A stretch of DNA of 64,000 nucleotides. Source: Scolanthus callimorphus (Eukaryota; Cnidaria; Anthozoa; Actiniaria; Edwardsiidae). Where the stretch lies: contig CM066923.1 in the NCBI GenBank assembly GCA_033964015.1, positions 9,289,978 through 9,353,977 of the forward strand, in the 5' to 3' direction. Position numbers and translations under genes: made by a program. A model generated the notes under the pieces. The model made no database searches and was not told the origin of the DNA. It saw nothing but the letters and a program-made list of their open reading frames with translations. Shown in pieces: positions 1 to 12,506 of this stretch. Position 1 is the stretch's first letter. The number at the start of each line of letters is the position of its first letter.

Positions 1-320
1 GCGAGGTGACGAGCCGGGGAGCTCTGGGTACGAGAATGCGATTCTGCCCTGCTCGGGCTCATGTTTTGTCTGCATTCCTCTCTCCACGGGCTTATGTGTT
101 CTTAAAAATAACCGTCACGACTGAGTCGAACTAAAAAAACTCGCCTGTTACAACACAGCAGTTCCAAAATATTTCATAGACATTTGCCAGTTTTCAGGTC
201 TTTCAGAGAAGTTTTAGAAAAGCATGCCGGCCCGTGGAGAAAGGAATGCAGACACAAACATGAGCCCGCGCGGGCAGAATCGTGCCAATGATGGTATTTG
301 TGGACGTCTTCCGGTCTATA

Positions 321-766
321 AGACCCCGTCTACACTTCACCGTTTTCAAACGAAAACGAAAAACGGATACTTTTTGCTCCGGATACGGCTATCGTCCACA
401 CTACAACGCCGAAAACGATCACCGAAAACGGATCAATCCGAAAACGCTTCCAGAGTGGAGCGATTTGAAAACGGAGCTATTTGAAAACGTTCTTTTCTAG
501 TTTGGACGGGTGAAAACTATGCTATCTGAAAACGATGACGTCTCCAACTGCAAATCCGTCCAATTTCGCGGGCCGACAGATCGAAATGCGCATGCCTTGA
601 GTTTATTTGAGCATGCGCAAAGAATGCATAAGAGCGTTTTTGTAGTAGTGTGGACATGCGGGCGAAGACGATACGAAAACGGTAAGTGTGGACGCAATTT
701 TTTTTGAAAACGGAGCAAAATATGTATCCGTTTTCGTTTGAAAACGGTGTAGTGTGGACGGGGTCT
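321..766. mobile_element. MITE with about 45-bp terminal inverted repeats and TA duplication
   Basis: Starts AGACCCCGTC(T/C)ACACT and ends with the reverse complement; arms match over about 45 bp with few changes. It is flanked by TA on both sides (319-320, 767-768), as for Tc1/mariner-type elements. The interior repeats GAAAACG-type motifs. Small open frames here are by-products. Confidence 0.8.
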
Positions 767-1084
767 TACTCATCGATTTTAAATATATTACGCAAATAGT
801 AATGAGTGCAGCTCTTTGAAAATGAGGTTCTCTTAAGAAATTTAGGTAAAACATAAAATAGACATAATAATAAGTAGTCTGAAAAAGATGAAATAGAATC
901 TGATGCTATGTCTTATACCCCATTCAAGGTTTTCCTTTCGTCTCGAAACATGTGAAGTTTGGTGCAACGTTTTACTTTCTAGCATATAGAAACATAAGCA
1001 TTGATGGGGCGCTCCTAGCTAAATACTTGTTGAGATAGTCGTCAAAATTTCTAAGGCTCATTCAACGTTTTGTCCCAGTATAGT

Positions 1085-1225
1085 GCCGTAGCTAGCGGGG
1101 GGTCCGCAGTTGCCCCCTTCAATGTTAGTGTCAACATGTGGGAAAAATCTTGGTGCCCCCCAGCAAAAACATAGACAGACAGACAGACAAGGCTTGCCCC
1201 CCAGACAAAAAATTCTAGCTACGGC
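1085..1225. mobile_element. Short inverted-repeat element (GCCGTAGCTAG ends)
   Basis: GCCGTAGCTAG at the left and CTAGCTACGGC at the right frame 141 bp with G-run and C-run subterminal parts. The GTAGC-type ends resemble hAT-like non-autonomous elements. No clear target duplication. Confidence 0.5.
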
Positions 1226-1243
1226 TTTGTAGTAGTGCATTAA

Positions 1244-1366
1244 AGGCCCATCACCAACCGAGAGCCTTTGCGGACTCTTAGCAAATCAGAGCACCCGAAA
1301 AAACAATGGATCTATTTAAAAACAAAAGAAAACGGGGTGCAAAGGCTCCCGGTTGGCGATGGGCCT
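1244..1366. mobile_element. MITE, AGGCCCAT family copy 1, TTAA duplication
   Basis: AGGCCCATC...GATGGGCCT inverted ends of about 30 bp, flanked by TTAA at 1240-1243 and 1367-1370. TTAA duplications are typical of piggyBac- and Kolobok-like elements. A second copy lies at 59639-59845. Confidence 0.75.
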
Positions 1367-1411
1367 TTAAAACTGCTTTGTCTAGTGTAGTCGTTAATAG
1401 GAGGAGAACGG

Positions 1412-1556
1412 AATGGATGATTCCAGCTATAAGCGCATGCGCTCTTCTTTACTCAGAAATGCCCAAGCCGTGTCCCACAACTACCAGAATTCTGCGCGCG
1501 CTTTTTAATCTACCGACATGCAGCGCGCATGTGCGTTATAGCTGGAATCGTCCATT
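1412..1556. mobile_element. Inverted-repeat MITE
   Basis: AATGGATGATTCCAGCTATA at the left pairs with the right arm over about 32 bp with few mismatches. Together with the element at 1244 it explains a 142-codon open frame (1306-1734), which I therefore do not call a gene. Confidence 0.7.
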
Positions 1557-1739
1557 GATCATGCTTGTTTACTTTGTGGTAAAATTGACTGCAAAACAGT
1601 TACTTGAGAATCAAGAGGATATGGATACTACGGATTTCACTGAACCGTGGTGCGCGTCGAAAAAGGTCTACTGTTACAATGGTCAGCCGGATTTAAGTGC
1701 TCCACACCCGTCTGTTGAACGGCAGCGTCTATAAACACT

Positions 1740-3650
1740 TTCTATGACTGTGTATTATTTTCTCCATCCTTCACCAAATTTTTTTCAGGGATTTCAAGTA
1801 GGTAGGTTCTTTTCATTTGTAGATTCCAGTGTGTGTTCCAATTAATTATAAATATCTAAATAAGGTAAACCGGCTGTAGTGATTACGGGAGCCGCCGCGT
1901 TTTAAGGAAACAGCGATACCGCAGAAAGGCGCTATAAGGGATCAAAATTCGCCCAAAGTTGCGCCTTTTTGGCGGTACTGCTTTCTGTTCTAAAAAGCCG
2001 GGCAATTTTGTTGACGCGTGGCAAAAACCACACAACCTCAGCAATTAAAACTACAATTTCTTTGTTGGACAAAGGGGAAACAAAAGCATTATGCTGACCA
2101 AAAGCACTTATATGTATCCTGAACCTACTTAGGAGTGAATATTTTACATTTCAATTAATTGTACTATTAGCTTTGCCCAATTATCGAGCAAGTGAAACGT
2201 CGGAATTTATTTCCCGCCGTTTTTTCGAAGCACGTCTGCGAAACAGGTGACTAAAGTTTTCGTTTAATAAATGCTTTATCTCAACATGCAATCAAAACCG
2301 GACTTTTAGCGGAAGTCTTCTTTTGAAGAAGCGCTAGTTTGGGCCTACGAAATCATGATTAAACTGAATGGAATAATTTAAGGAGCTTATATAAGGAATC
2401 TTCCTCAATTGAGAGCATGAAATGTGTTTTTTTCGGTTGTTATTGGAGGCTGTTATTGTGAATAAGTAGCATGCCCACTGAGACGATTTCTACTAATTTA
2501 CCTTCAAACAGGCAAACATAAATAATTTGTCTTTTCGGCCAGCTAAAAGCGAAGGAGTCAAGTCAAACTCTGAAGTCGGCTCTGAAGCAACTGATGTTAT
2601 CCAAAGAAGAAGAAAATAAGGTAATGTTTGTAAAATTTTACTCTCTCATTTCTTTAATTCCTTCTCCGTGAAATAAGTCGCATGAAAAATTAACAACGGC
2701 ATTGCACGGAAACTAAAACTGATTATTCATTGAAGGATTTCAAAAATACCTTTACTAAGAGCCTACCCAAATTTCATGAATTTCGTGCGCAACTCTCTCG
2801 AGGAATTTTCTAGTGAAATTCAAGCAACATACCCGTTTGAAATACCACCATGCTCTTCCAAATCAGCAGAATCTTTAGAAAAATTTGCCTCTGTAAAAAC
2901 GTGCTATCAGGCTTTAAAAGTAAACTTAAGTAAATGTAAAACCTAGCTGTAAATTTTCAGTGTCATTATAACTAGAGGATCTTTCACACTTTTAGTGAAT
3001 GTGGCCTAATATGAAGTCTGTGAAATTGACGTCGACTCGCATATTTGTTAATAAGCCTCGTTCACACAGCGATTCATAAACGGCGCTTATGTCAGATGAC
3101 AACAATGTGAAAAAATTTGCAATGGTTGTTGAAATTGTTGAAACTTCAACATTAATGTTTTTCTACAGTATCATTGTGCTTATTTATGTTTTCGCTTTCG
3201 AGTGAGAGAATTTTGTTCGCGCGTCGTCGTGCTTCGGTCGTTATGTCGCTAGTAGGAATGAACCAAGCTTTAATGCGATCCCTCATTGTTTAGCAGAATT
3301 CATAAGTTCAAGGTTTGATGGTGGTATTGTAAGAGTTTCATAGCAATTTTATGAGAGTTTCAGGAACCGTACGTACGTAAATAGACCACGAAAATATGGG
3401 TGAAGCTAATGTAACCATGGTAACCCTACATCCATAATAGTGTAAGGCTACCAAGGAAGGTGAAATGGGGTTCTTAGTTTTATTGGAAAATATTGAAAAT
3501 TTGAAAATTTGTAAAACCCCTTAAGTTTATGCTTTAGTGACCCCATTTTTGACAGGTGAATATGCAAAGCAGAGGTGGAACGAGTTTTGCATTTTTGTAC
3601 GAGTGGACAGAGATTGCTTAGGCCTTTTAGGATATGTATGGCAAAGGCGA
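1740..3650. other. Non-coding stretch
   Basis: Apart from the exon-like segment at 2543-2620, I see no gene or structured repeat. AT-rich, with a weak inverted pair near 1917-1983 (GCGATACCGCAGAAAGGCGC against GCGCC...GGCGGTACTGC). Confidence 0.5.
2543..2620 (+). CDS. Isolated exon-like segment, coiled-coil coding
   Basis: A 78-nt stretch between a good acceptor (TTTGTCTTTTCGGCCAG) and donor (AATAAG/GTAATG). It is open in one frame for 26 codons, phase 0 at both ends, and reads LKAKESSQTLKSALKQL and so on, a typical helix. I could not find partner exons, so it may be one small exon of a gene with long introns, or chance. Confidence 0.4.
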
Positions 3651-3825
3651 GCCAATAGACCTCCCATTTCAGATCCCGTGGCATTTCCCTTAGTCAATTC
3701 TTTTTTTCTTTTCCGCTACGCAACGAATGTGGAACCATCCCATAAAGAATGCTTATTCAAATGAATGGCACGTGATCTGAATGAAATGGGGAAACATTAT
3801 GCCCAAGCCGAGGAGATCTATCGAG
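3650..3825. mobile_element. MITE, CTCGGCTTGGGC family copy 1
   Basis: The right arm ends GCCCAAGCCGAGGAG, preceded by a CATTTC...GATC(A/C)CGTG subterminal block. The left arm keeps CCATTTCAGATC but has lost the outer CGGCTTGGGC part. Relatives lie at 7266-7460 and 39000-39155. Confidence 0.6.
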
Positions 3826-4820
3826 CCGAAATAGTGACGAAGCAGGCCTTTCAGTCAAGAAGCAATGAACGAGCGACGAAAAACTATTTTGAAAGACTTA
3901 TCTGTTGGTTGATTTATGCCTAAAAATAAAGGTGTGTCAGGAAACTTAAAGGAAAGCTTTTTTAAAACCGTTTCTGACAGGTCTTCGAGCAGGCTTTTTA
4001 AGCCGCAAAGCGACGAACGAGCAACAACAATCGTTTTGAAAGACTAATTGAAAGACTAATTTATGCCTTAAAAATAAGGCGTGCTAGGAAACATTAACGA
4101 TTTAAAGCAAAGATATTTTTAAAGCCTGTTTTGACTTTGGGAATAATAATAGACAGGAATATCCTTTCTGAATAACAAAAACAATATATAAAAGAGAAAT
4201 GGTTTCCTGATTTAAATTACCTTTGATATCCCGGATGATACCCCATGCGTTGATGATATTTCAGTTTATACCCTGCCAACGCGTTGAAAAAAGAAACTAT
4301 TGTACAGCTAACTTCGAATAGAATATATATTTCATCCCTCTAAAGCATTCACCCACGGCGTTTAAGAAAATGTTTTTATTAAATAGACAACAACACGTGT
4401 TAATTACTTAATTATACCAAGGAGGTTCCTTGCTTTTTATGAAAACCCCGTGATTCCCGAATAATTTCCGATGTCGTCTTTTGCTATTTTCGGCTTTCCG
4501 ACTGACGTGCGAACATGCGTCGGTAGAAGTTCGGTTCCTCGTGTTTTTCTCGGTTTGGTTGGATAATGGCCTTTCGCGTCGGGTCCAGACACAGCATTAC
4601 ATCCGTACGAAACGTGACATGCGTGGGAGGATGTAAACAGGTTTATTACAAGCAATTAGTAAAGGCAGTCATTTGTATTTAATCATTGCATCGAAAGAGA
4701 AGAAAGCTTGAGGAGTGATACTTCCTGGTGTTGGTTTTATGTAACCGACAGAATAGTATTAAAGGCACCACTGCACTGGAGTATTAAAAAAGAGCAGGGG
4801 ATCAGAGCTCATCAGCTTTA

Positions 4821-4942
4821 AGCCTGGTTTCCATATAGTCTTATCTGTCGTATCAGTGAACTGTGAAACAAAAGAATAATTCTAATTTCCATTGTTTCAC
4901 GGTCGACTGATGCGACAGGTACGACAGATGGAAACCAGGCCT
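4821..4942. mobile_element. MITE with TA duplication
   Basis: Ends AGCCTGGTTTCCAT / ATGGAAACCAGGCCT with imperfect inner pairing (CTGTCGTA). TA flanks both sides (4819-4820, 4943-4944). 122 bp. Confidence 0.75.
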
Positions 4943-5019
4943 TAGAAGAACGCAAATAGCGTCTCCTTTTGCCGACTAGCTGCTCACAGTCCTCATATTT
5001 TTTAACGAAATAAACAGAG

Positions 5020-5382
5020 CCCAGGGGGTACTCGGATATAAAAATGACGGGGGGGTCCGACGTATTTTTTTGGGTATGAAATTTGGAGTAAAAGTATTTT
5101 TTTGGGTTGAAAATTCTACCAGGCATTTTTGGGGGGTTGAAAAATCTGCGGGTATTTTTTGGGGGTTGAAACGTCAGGGAAACAGGTGATGACAAGCAAA
5201 GAAAAAAGACAATTCCTCTTTGTAACATGATAATCTTAAAAAGCTGGTATTTTTTTGGTATCAAATTTTGGGAGCAGGTATTTTTTTGGTATGAAATTTA
5301 CGGCTGAGGTATTTTTTTGGGTATGAAATTTGGAGCTCCGTCGGACCCCGCCGTCATTTTTATATCCGAGTACCCCCCTGGG
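5020..5382. mobile_element. hAT-type MITE with perfect 8-bp target duplication
   Basis: CCCAGGGGGTACTCGG inverted ends match over about 50 bp. An exact AAACAGAG duplication flanks both sides (5012-5019, 5383-5390), diagnostic of hAT-like insertion. The interior holds about five diverged direct copies of a TATTTTTTTGGGTATGAAA-type unit. Confidence 0.88.
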
Positions 5383-5520
5383 AAACAGAGCATCAGCCCA
5401 CCTGCCATCGCTCCACTTGACGTAACTAGGTCTTGTTCTTCTCATAAACAATATGCACCCCGTATGTATGCGAAAAAAACACATCTAGAGAAAGTATGCT
5501 TGCAAAAATGCAATTTTCTA

Positions 5521-5668
5521 TTAGAGTGGTTTTCATAAACCCGTGGAACAAAGTGTAATAGTCAAAGTATAGTAGTCAAGCCAGCACAAAAGAGAACAAA
5601 AAAATTAGAGTGTATTACTACTAAATATGCTAAAAGTGTATTCCACGGGTTTATGAAAATCACTTAAA
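5521..5668. mobile_element. Inverted-repeat MITE
   Basis: The left GTTTTCATAAACCCGTGGAA pairs with the right TTCCACGGGTTTATGAAAAT. Inner parts share AGTGTA / TACACT-like pairing. Boundaries are approximate and no target duplication was resolved. Confidence 0.65.
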
Positions 5669-7265
5669 AGAGAATTCCAATTTAGCCGGCAGGCATGCTT
5701 GCGGGACAAGGCGAGATAAAGACCTATCGAATGTCAAGCATTTTAGGCTCTCGTTAAAGATATCAACGCCTCTGACATGAGGATTTCTTTTATTGAAAAA
5801 AGTCAGTCATCGGAATAATTCGCTGTTTTGTAACCTCAAGTCCTTTGATATAAAAACACTTACACGTCAATGTGTATTGCTCATAAGTGTAAAATGTTAA
5901 TAAAGACCCGTCTATGATGAAAACAGAAAGCGATTAGCCCAATAATGTTTTTCTCTTCCTGTACATTAAGAAGAAAGAAATGTTTTATAAATTATGTGGC
6001 TTCTTTTTAATGACGCCCTTTAATATTATGATGAATGCACTTGTTATTTATTTTAATGCAATTAGAAATATGAATTGATGAAATCAAGCAGATTTAATAT
6101 GTGATTACCGAAAAACACTTTGCCTTTTCCTGTTTTTCTTGGTCGTATCGCGTCACGTCAAAAACGGTGTTTGAAAGATGTCAAAACCTGTGGGTTGCTT
6201 TCGTTGTTATCAAAGCTCAGTTTCAAAAGAAGAGGTTTCAAGAAGGTGGAAAACTCTCAAGTACACGGACACCACTCAAGTGTCAAGTAAGGTAGAAGAC
6301 AAGTAAAATCGGATTTCACTTGAAACCTAAGGTCTGTAGGAATGAAACGTAGTTGTGTTATAAAATCAGGGCATTATTATCATTTCAATGTCCTTGGATG
6401 TAACCGATTACACAGGAGCGCTTTTGTTTTTATTTTGGTTTGAAGTCACGAGAGCTTCTTGTTCGTCCTAGAATATGAATTGTAGAACGAGAAACATTCT
6501 TTTTGCTTTAGTATAGAAAACATTTGGTTTTATGTCTTTTACTAGAAGATTCTGACCATTTGCATTGATTACAGTAAGCTCCTTTTAACGTCATGGCACG
6601 CAAATGCCATATTATTGTCTAAGACGCTGCAGCGGTATTTTTAGGGAAACCGATCACATGAAATACCAAGGTAGGCTTTAAAGGCCCTATCTCCATGTTA
6701 CTCAAATGTTCTTACTTATACCAAGTCTTATAAGTCTTTCGGCTTCATTACCGCGGTATTGTGATAACAATTTTTTATTTGTCGGGTTATGCTCGGCGAT
6801 TATAGGTGACATTTCATTTAAAAAAAACTGCCCCCTCATTTTTATGCACCGTCAAATAGTAAACACCACGTCTTTTTTACAACCCAGTTCCGTCATTTCC
6901 TTGTTTTAAAGCGACATGCTCCTGGCTTAGATTTTGTTCCTCTTTCGGAACGTTTTATGTTTTATTAGAGTCTTCAGATCTCTTCCCTCCCTTAGACGTT
7001 TTGTAATTTAATCACATGCCAAAATTCAAGGTTATCGTTTCAAGTCCATTATCGTTAATTTTCAGGGCCGTGGCACTGACAGTATAATAGTTTATAGTTT
7101 TACACGTGGTTTCGAGTTTTATTTGCTGGGCAGTGAGCATGCTTTTGTCTATGATAAAGAAAGGCCATAGAGTCAATTACTGTATAATGGCTTCCATACG
7201 TCTCAAGAACTGTAAACATTTACATATGACTGATGTGACTACATGACGAAACATTTGGCTCAATA
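5669..7265. other. Non-coding stretch
   Basis: AT-rich, with no recognisable gene, inverted-repeat element or tandem repeat. The open frames of 60-67 codons look random. Confidence 0.5.
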
Positions 7266-7460
7266 GACCTCGATCCTCGGCTTGGGCGTAATGTTGCCCC
7301 ATTTCAGATCACGTGCCATTCATTTGAATAATCTTTCTTTGTTTGGGTTACTTCCATATTCATATATCCTTCGGTGCGTAGCAGAAAAACAAAGAAAGAA
7401 TACTCATGGGAATGCCAAATGATCTGAAATGGGAAAACATTACGCCCAAGCCGAGGAGGT
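7266..7460. mobile_element. MITE, CTCGGCTTGGGC family copy 2 (most complete)
   Basis: Both arms are intact: CCTCGGCTTGGGCGTAATG at the left and CATTACGCCCAAGCCGAGG at the right. Each is followed inward by CCATTTCAGATC(A)-like blocks and a shared TTTCTTTG / CAAAGAAAG pair. Confidence 0.75.
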
Positions 7461-7701
7461 TTGTAGTGTACTATTGCCTCAAGCAAAGTTGATAGTTGAA
7501 AGTCGTTTTCGTATGATTGAGTATGAGTATGGAAACGGACTACCTATGTGTTTACAAAAAGGTCTGGCCTCAGCTGATTAGGGCTGCAAACAATTCAAAA
7601 TTTATAAGCGGGATGCCCTGAAGGACTAGTATTACGTTTTTATTATTACATTATTTACATCCATTTTGAAGCGATTCTTAGTTCCTGACGCGTTCCTGGT
7701 G

Positions 7702-7871
7702 TGCAAAATTGCATCAATGTGCATTGGCACTCGAATTATTTGATATGCTCTTCTTGTCCCACCACCCAACCAGCAACCAACCAACCATCCCACCACCCAC
7801 ATTGATGCAAAATTGCAGCAATGTGCATTGGCACTCAAATTATTTGATATGCTCTTCTTATCCCACCACCC
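7702..7871 (+). repeat. Tandem duplication, 105-bp period
   Basis: A block of about 65 bp starting GCAAAATTGCATCAATGTGC recurs 105 bp later with only a few substitutions. It is separated by a CCAACCAACC / CCACCACCC low-complexity stretch. Confidence 0.75.
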
Positions 7872-7960
7872 ATGGTGAGAAGCAGATTGCTGTGATGTCA
7901 TTGTTTTTTCTTCTTGTGTAAAGCGCTCTGTAATAAAAATCGAGACGCATTCGTTCATAT

Positions 7961-8089
7961 CACGGCCGTAGCGCTTACTGGGGTCGAGGAGGCCCGCAAA
8001 AGAGTTTAAACTTTCCTTAAAAACTGCCTTGAGTTTTTGATATGTTGCCCCCCCCCCCCCCAAGTTTTTGGAGGCTTGCTACGGCCGTG
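7961..8089. mobile_element. Short inverted-repeat element with poly-C
   Basis: CACGGCCGTAGC at the left and GCTACGGCCGTG at the right form perfect 12-bp ends around 129 bp. The interior includes 14 consecutive C (8048-8061). It resembles other GTAGC-ended elements in the window. Confidence 0.6.
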
Positions 8090-8161
8090 TATAGTGACTT
8101 ATCACCCGATGAGATCAATGTCATAAGTTCATATTTGAACTACCAGAACGCTTACACGAAT

Positions 8162-8400
8162 TAATAATAATAATAATAATGATTTTATTGCAGTTTCTCT
8201 ACATGGTAGCTTTACATCTGCATATAAAATAAATAACTACTATGTAAACAAAATAAAAGTTAAAATATGTACAATATAATTAATTAAAAGCTAAGAATAT
8301 TAATAATGAATATCTATCTATGTACACTAATAATAATATGTCCTTTTAATATGTCCTTTAATTCCTATTAATTACGCGATGTGAAGCTTTGTTTTTAAAA
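8162..8400 (+). repeat. TAA microsatellite and AT-rich stretch
   Basis: A (TAA)n run at 8162-8180 is followed by ATTTTATTGCAG and AT-rich DNA. A similar TAA run with a downstream conserved-looking segment occurs at 56797; both may be retroelement tails. Confidence 0.4.
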
Positions 8401-8499
8401 ATATGAAAGCATTCTTTCTTAAAATTATTAGAATTAAAGGCCCATGCCACCGTTCTATAATGCATTGCGCATCGTGTTGTCCAGAGGGGTAAAATGGGA

Positions 8500-8825
8500 G
8501 CTGGGATTGGCTAGGCTAGGAAAATGGGATTGGGATCACTGGGAATGGGATTTGACCACTGGGAATGGGAATTAATGACCACTAAACTGGGAATGGGATT
8601 CTATATTATTTCCCTTTTCCTTGTAAAACAATAAAGAAAGACAAAACAGATAAAACGACAAAAAGAATTAACTGTACAGCAATTTCTTGTTTGGTTACCA
8701 GTCTCCCCATGACTATACTCAGTATTTTCGGGCAGCGGCTTGCAGCATCACACACAACTGGGATTTGGCAATTGGGACTGGGATTTGGCAAAAATTTACA
8801 CTGGGAAATGGGATTGGGTCCCAAA
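8500..8825 (+). repeat. Degenerate TGGGATTGGGA-type repeat
   Basis: Many imperfect copies of CTGGGA(A)TGGGATT occur in 8500-8600 and 8756-8822. No gene sits here. Confidence 0.6.
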
Positions 8826-8837
8826 TAAAGAATATAA

Positions 8838-9785
8838 ACTTTAAGATCTGGTGTGTTTATTGTGATTAGATTCTTGGGTTTGAGGGAACAATTTGAGTCT
8901 GAACTTCAAGCCACTGGTCACTCGTTACAATGTACACTTGCTCCCATTCTACTAAAATAATATACCAGTTGGCGGTTTATTCCATCATTTGATAGGAGCT
9001 ATTTCACAGAAATCTTTGCCATCAGTGGAAAGAGCATCCCGAAAAACTAGTGAAAATAGGATCACAAAAAGTTCAAAGATTTTACATTGGTTTGTATGGT
9101 GAGTTGCAAACTTTTGCACCTCACAATATAAACCTCTGTAAAATTTCCAACTTTCGCAATGCCACATCGCTAGTTTTCATCCTATAGTGCTACAAATTGC
9201 CATATCTACTACATTTGGGGAGCTCTTTCCAGTGATTGTGACAGCTTTTTGCCAATTCGCTCCTATCAAATGGCAGAATAAACTGCCAACTGGTCTATCA
9301 ACAAGGTATGCAGCAGTCGTGGTTTCCATTCACCACGATCTCACGCACCAAGTAGGACAAAACCAGTGTGATCACCTCTCGTGATTGGTCCATTTTAATT
9401 TTGAATTACTGTGCGCGCCATCACGGTTTCGACCCTGAGCCTGCGAACTCCAACCGCTGGTTTTGTCTCGCTTGGAGCTTGAGAGATCATCGAGGGAAAA
9501 AAACGGCATAATTTGGGTCGATTTTTTGGGATAAATATTAATCCCTTTCCCCGAACATTTTAGGAGATGCACTTTATTCATCCTATAACGCTGTGGTTAA
9601 AGCAAAAGTGGGTCTGGTTCGAAATTGCATGGAAATCAAACCGATAAGTAGAGGTGTCAAAAGTGCTGCATACCTTGTTGAATTTTAGCAGTAGAATGGG
9701 AGCGAGTGTACCAGAAGTTCAGACTCAAATTGTCCCCTCAAACCCGAGATTCTAATCACAATAAACACACCAGATCATAAAGTAA
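8838..9785. mobile_element. Long inverted-repeat element with nested inverted repeat
   Basis: About 110-bp arms (8838-8958 and 9680-9785, starting GATCTGGTGTGTTTATTGTG) face each other. Nested inside, 8964-9294 is a second inverted pair (ACCAGTTGGCGGTTTATTCC / matching right arm) with inner matches such as TTTGATAGGAGC. No transposase-like frame was found. Non-autonomous DNA element, possibly two nested insertions. Confidence 0.7.
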
Positions 9786-12348
9786 GTATTCTGTGTTTGT
9801 TTCTATAAATATTTAAGACATCTTTCAAACAATTCGGCTATTTTTCAAACTTTTTCCAGTAGCCCTGTGAGGCCCAATGATTTGAACTGCGAAATAATTA
9901 CAAAAGCAACACAGCTTTTGGAGTGCAAAACCGTGGCGAAAACTCGACAATTTCTAACCAAAATTGGCCATACTAAAGAATTAAACGTATATTCGGCAAA
10001 GTACTTACCCTTTGGCGCCGTTTCTTTAGTAATTGGCGCCGCAAATACAGTAAAGCGACTTCTACTTCGAAAACTACAAACGCTTTTCAAAATGTGAGAA
10101 GTCTGTTTTCCCGCTCTTTTTAGCGCGTGCGCGCTCCCAACACAGGAAGCCCGCGCCTCCACACAACAAGCACTGCAAACTCTGTAAAGTCACAGTCTAT
10201 CTCGTGAATTACACGAATGAATTATTTGCCTAAAAAATTGAATAATCATGGTATCAAGTCAGATAAAGTTATCAGGAAGTATTATTGCTTTTACTACGTG
10301 TTTTTAAGTCGACGTGGTCGACGCGACGGCATATTTTTACTTGCTTAAAATTAAAATTGCACTAAGTGCATCCATATAATAAAACGAACGTTACAGGGCT
10401 GACACGGAATATAGATTACAAGAAATCGGCCCGAGAAATCAATTGTGTGCAGCCATAAGTTTGGTCCACGAGGAGTACAATACGACAATTATCGCGGTAT
10501 TTCAAACTAACGCGTAAGGGCGTGAACAAGGTGCGATCTTTGAAAATTATTTACTCTGACATGCTTTCTCGATCATGCTTTCCTTCGATATCCTATCAAA
10601 AAATTGTTTCCACTTTTGTGTCAAAATTACTCGATTCCTTAGAGTATTTCGTCCCATTGTCTCTTCCTTATCGGAAAAGTTTTACTTTTACTTTCTAAAT
10701 GTCTTTCAAATCTCTATTGATATTCGCCTCGACATATTATCATCATGTATCTTGGGGGCAGGGAAAGACGGTTAGGTTTCAGGGCTAAGCCCTGAGGGCC
10801 CAAACAATCGATCATTCCAGATAAACAATCATGATTATTATTACATAATATTCAATAATCATAATCATAACGCCTTTATTACACTCATAATAATATAAAC
10901 GTGTGTTCTAGAAGTACTACATGCGGTCAGATCATGGCACGTACAATACGTAGTCCATTTGAGATATCGATTTACCGACACATAAACACTTATTCACTTT
11001 TAACCACGCACAAGCTAGTAATATTGTAAACACTCATCGTTTTCAAGACCAAGGTCATTTTGTGATACTTTTAAGTTGATTGCTTGCAACCACCAGCTAG
11101 ACCACAATAACATATGCATATTTACAGCTATCGTATTCAAAGATGGATCCTGCATAACTAAGTTCATTTCTCGGAAAATAAGCCCAGAGAACATATGATA
11201 TGATTTCATATAACTAAGACCATTCTTTCGCGTTGTAGTATTTTCAAAACGTGCTCTTTTTTTCCGTTCTGCCAGTCTAGACTGGGGTTCGTCGCGACGA
11301 AAGCCAGGCGACTGCACTAGGCGAAGCAGGGCAAGTACCTGATTGGCTAAGAAGATTTCACTGGCGGAACAGAAAAACCCGGAATCCCAAACCGAAGGCA
11401 ATATTTTCAAAATGCACAGGCGAAGCAGCGGTTTTCTAAAGTGAGGAAGTGCAAGGTAAATCATTTCGAGTCGCGTTTTGTCGTTGTACTCAAAGGTAGG
11501 CCCCATCATCTTTCGTAATAACACTAAGCCCATGTGCAAAGATAAGGCCAAGTAAAAATAAATAGATTTTTCTCGTCCCCGCCCGCATCATTCTTCGGGC
11601 CGCATCAAAATTTACTATTCGTTACTTGTAACCAAATGCCTATAAAGCCAGAATTAGCTGGTGTTACTGACGTTCAATACATTGCAGAATAAACTATTGT
11701 TTTCGTTTCACCAATACCTGACTTGCATTGATTAATATTTGATAACAGAACTCTAAGGCAGGAGTCATCCATACCTAATTAATCTAATCCGAGAGCAGTT
11801 TTTGAAATAATAAATAAAATAAAATGCGCCCGCCCGCTCCATTTCTCTCACTCCGGACGAGAAACACATATATATATATTTTACTTTGCCTAAGTTCCCT
11901 CCTGCTCCCCCAATCGGCAAGAAATAGAGATCCACTTGTTTCTGTTCAAACTTGAGTCAAAAGACACGAGGCGTGCCCCCCCCCCCCCCCCTCTATAGAG
12001 TGGAATATTCAATTCATATTATTGCAGTTCATTTCAAACATGCATTCCGCACAATTCAATATTGAAAATTTTAAACTTTCAATATTTAAAATTTTCAACA
12101 ATTGCGTATCAAAATGTGAACATTGAACACACAATGTTGGATTGAAAAATACATTTTTGAATGAATAATAAGCAAGGTATTTAATGCAATAATCGGAGAA
12201 TGAACTGACTATTCCACTATGGGGCACTCTTCATGTCACTGTGAAGGCACGCTGGTTCATGTCATTCATAATTATTTCACAAATGACACAATGTTACTGT
12301 AAACTGAGAGCTTACTACCATTTTCATAATCTGCGAACTCCCACTTTA
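9786..12348. other. Mostly featureless stretch
   Basis: Contains the doubtful frame at 11015-11551, a 16-C run at 11976-11991 and two 70-105-codon frames on opposite strands near 9845-10162, none with a domain. No clear gene. Confidence 0.4.
11015..11551 (-). other. 178-codon open frame of doubtful coding status
   Basis: The longest frame in the left part outside the minisatellite. Its composition is mixed hydrophobic and basic (for example SPGFRRDEPQSRLAERKK), with no domain, signal peptide or convincing splice sites. It could be decayed mobile-element sequence; I do not assign a function. Confidence 0.15.
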
Positions 12349-12478
12349 GAGTGGTTTTCACATGACTGTCGTGAAACCAATCGCAAAGTAATTACACCAT
12401 TTCTGAACACAACGTATGGGAGTAATTACAAAGTAATTAATATAAGAATTACACACGACAGTCATCTGAAATCCGCTC
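12349..12478. mobile_element. MITE, GAGCGGATTTCA family copy 1, TA duplication
   Basis: Inverted ends GAGTGGTTTTCACATGACTG / matching CAGTCATCTGAAATCCGCTC, flanked by TA (12347-12348, 12479-12480). The interior carries AAAGTAATTACA-type inverted motifs. The insertion interrupts an older repeat whose uninterrupted relative is at 37128-37215. Confidence 0.85.
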
Positions 12479-12506
12479 TATATTTCCGAACGCCAAACTG
12501 CGTTTA

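Noticed and set aside
1306..1734. 142-codon open frame
   Set aside because: Spans two inverted-repeat elements (1244-1366 and 1412-1556); reads through their arms and has no domain.
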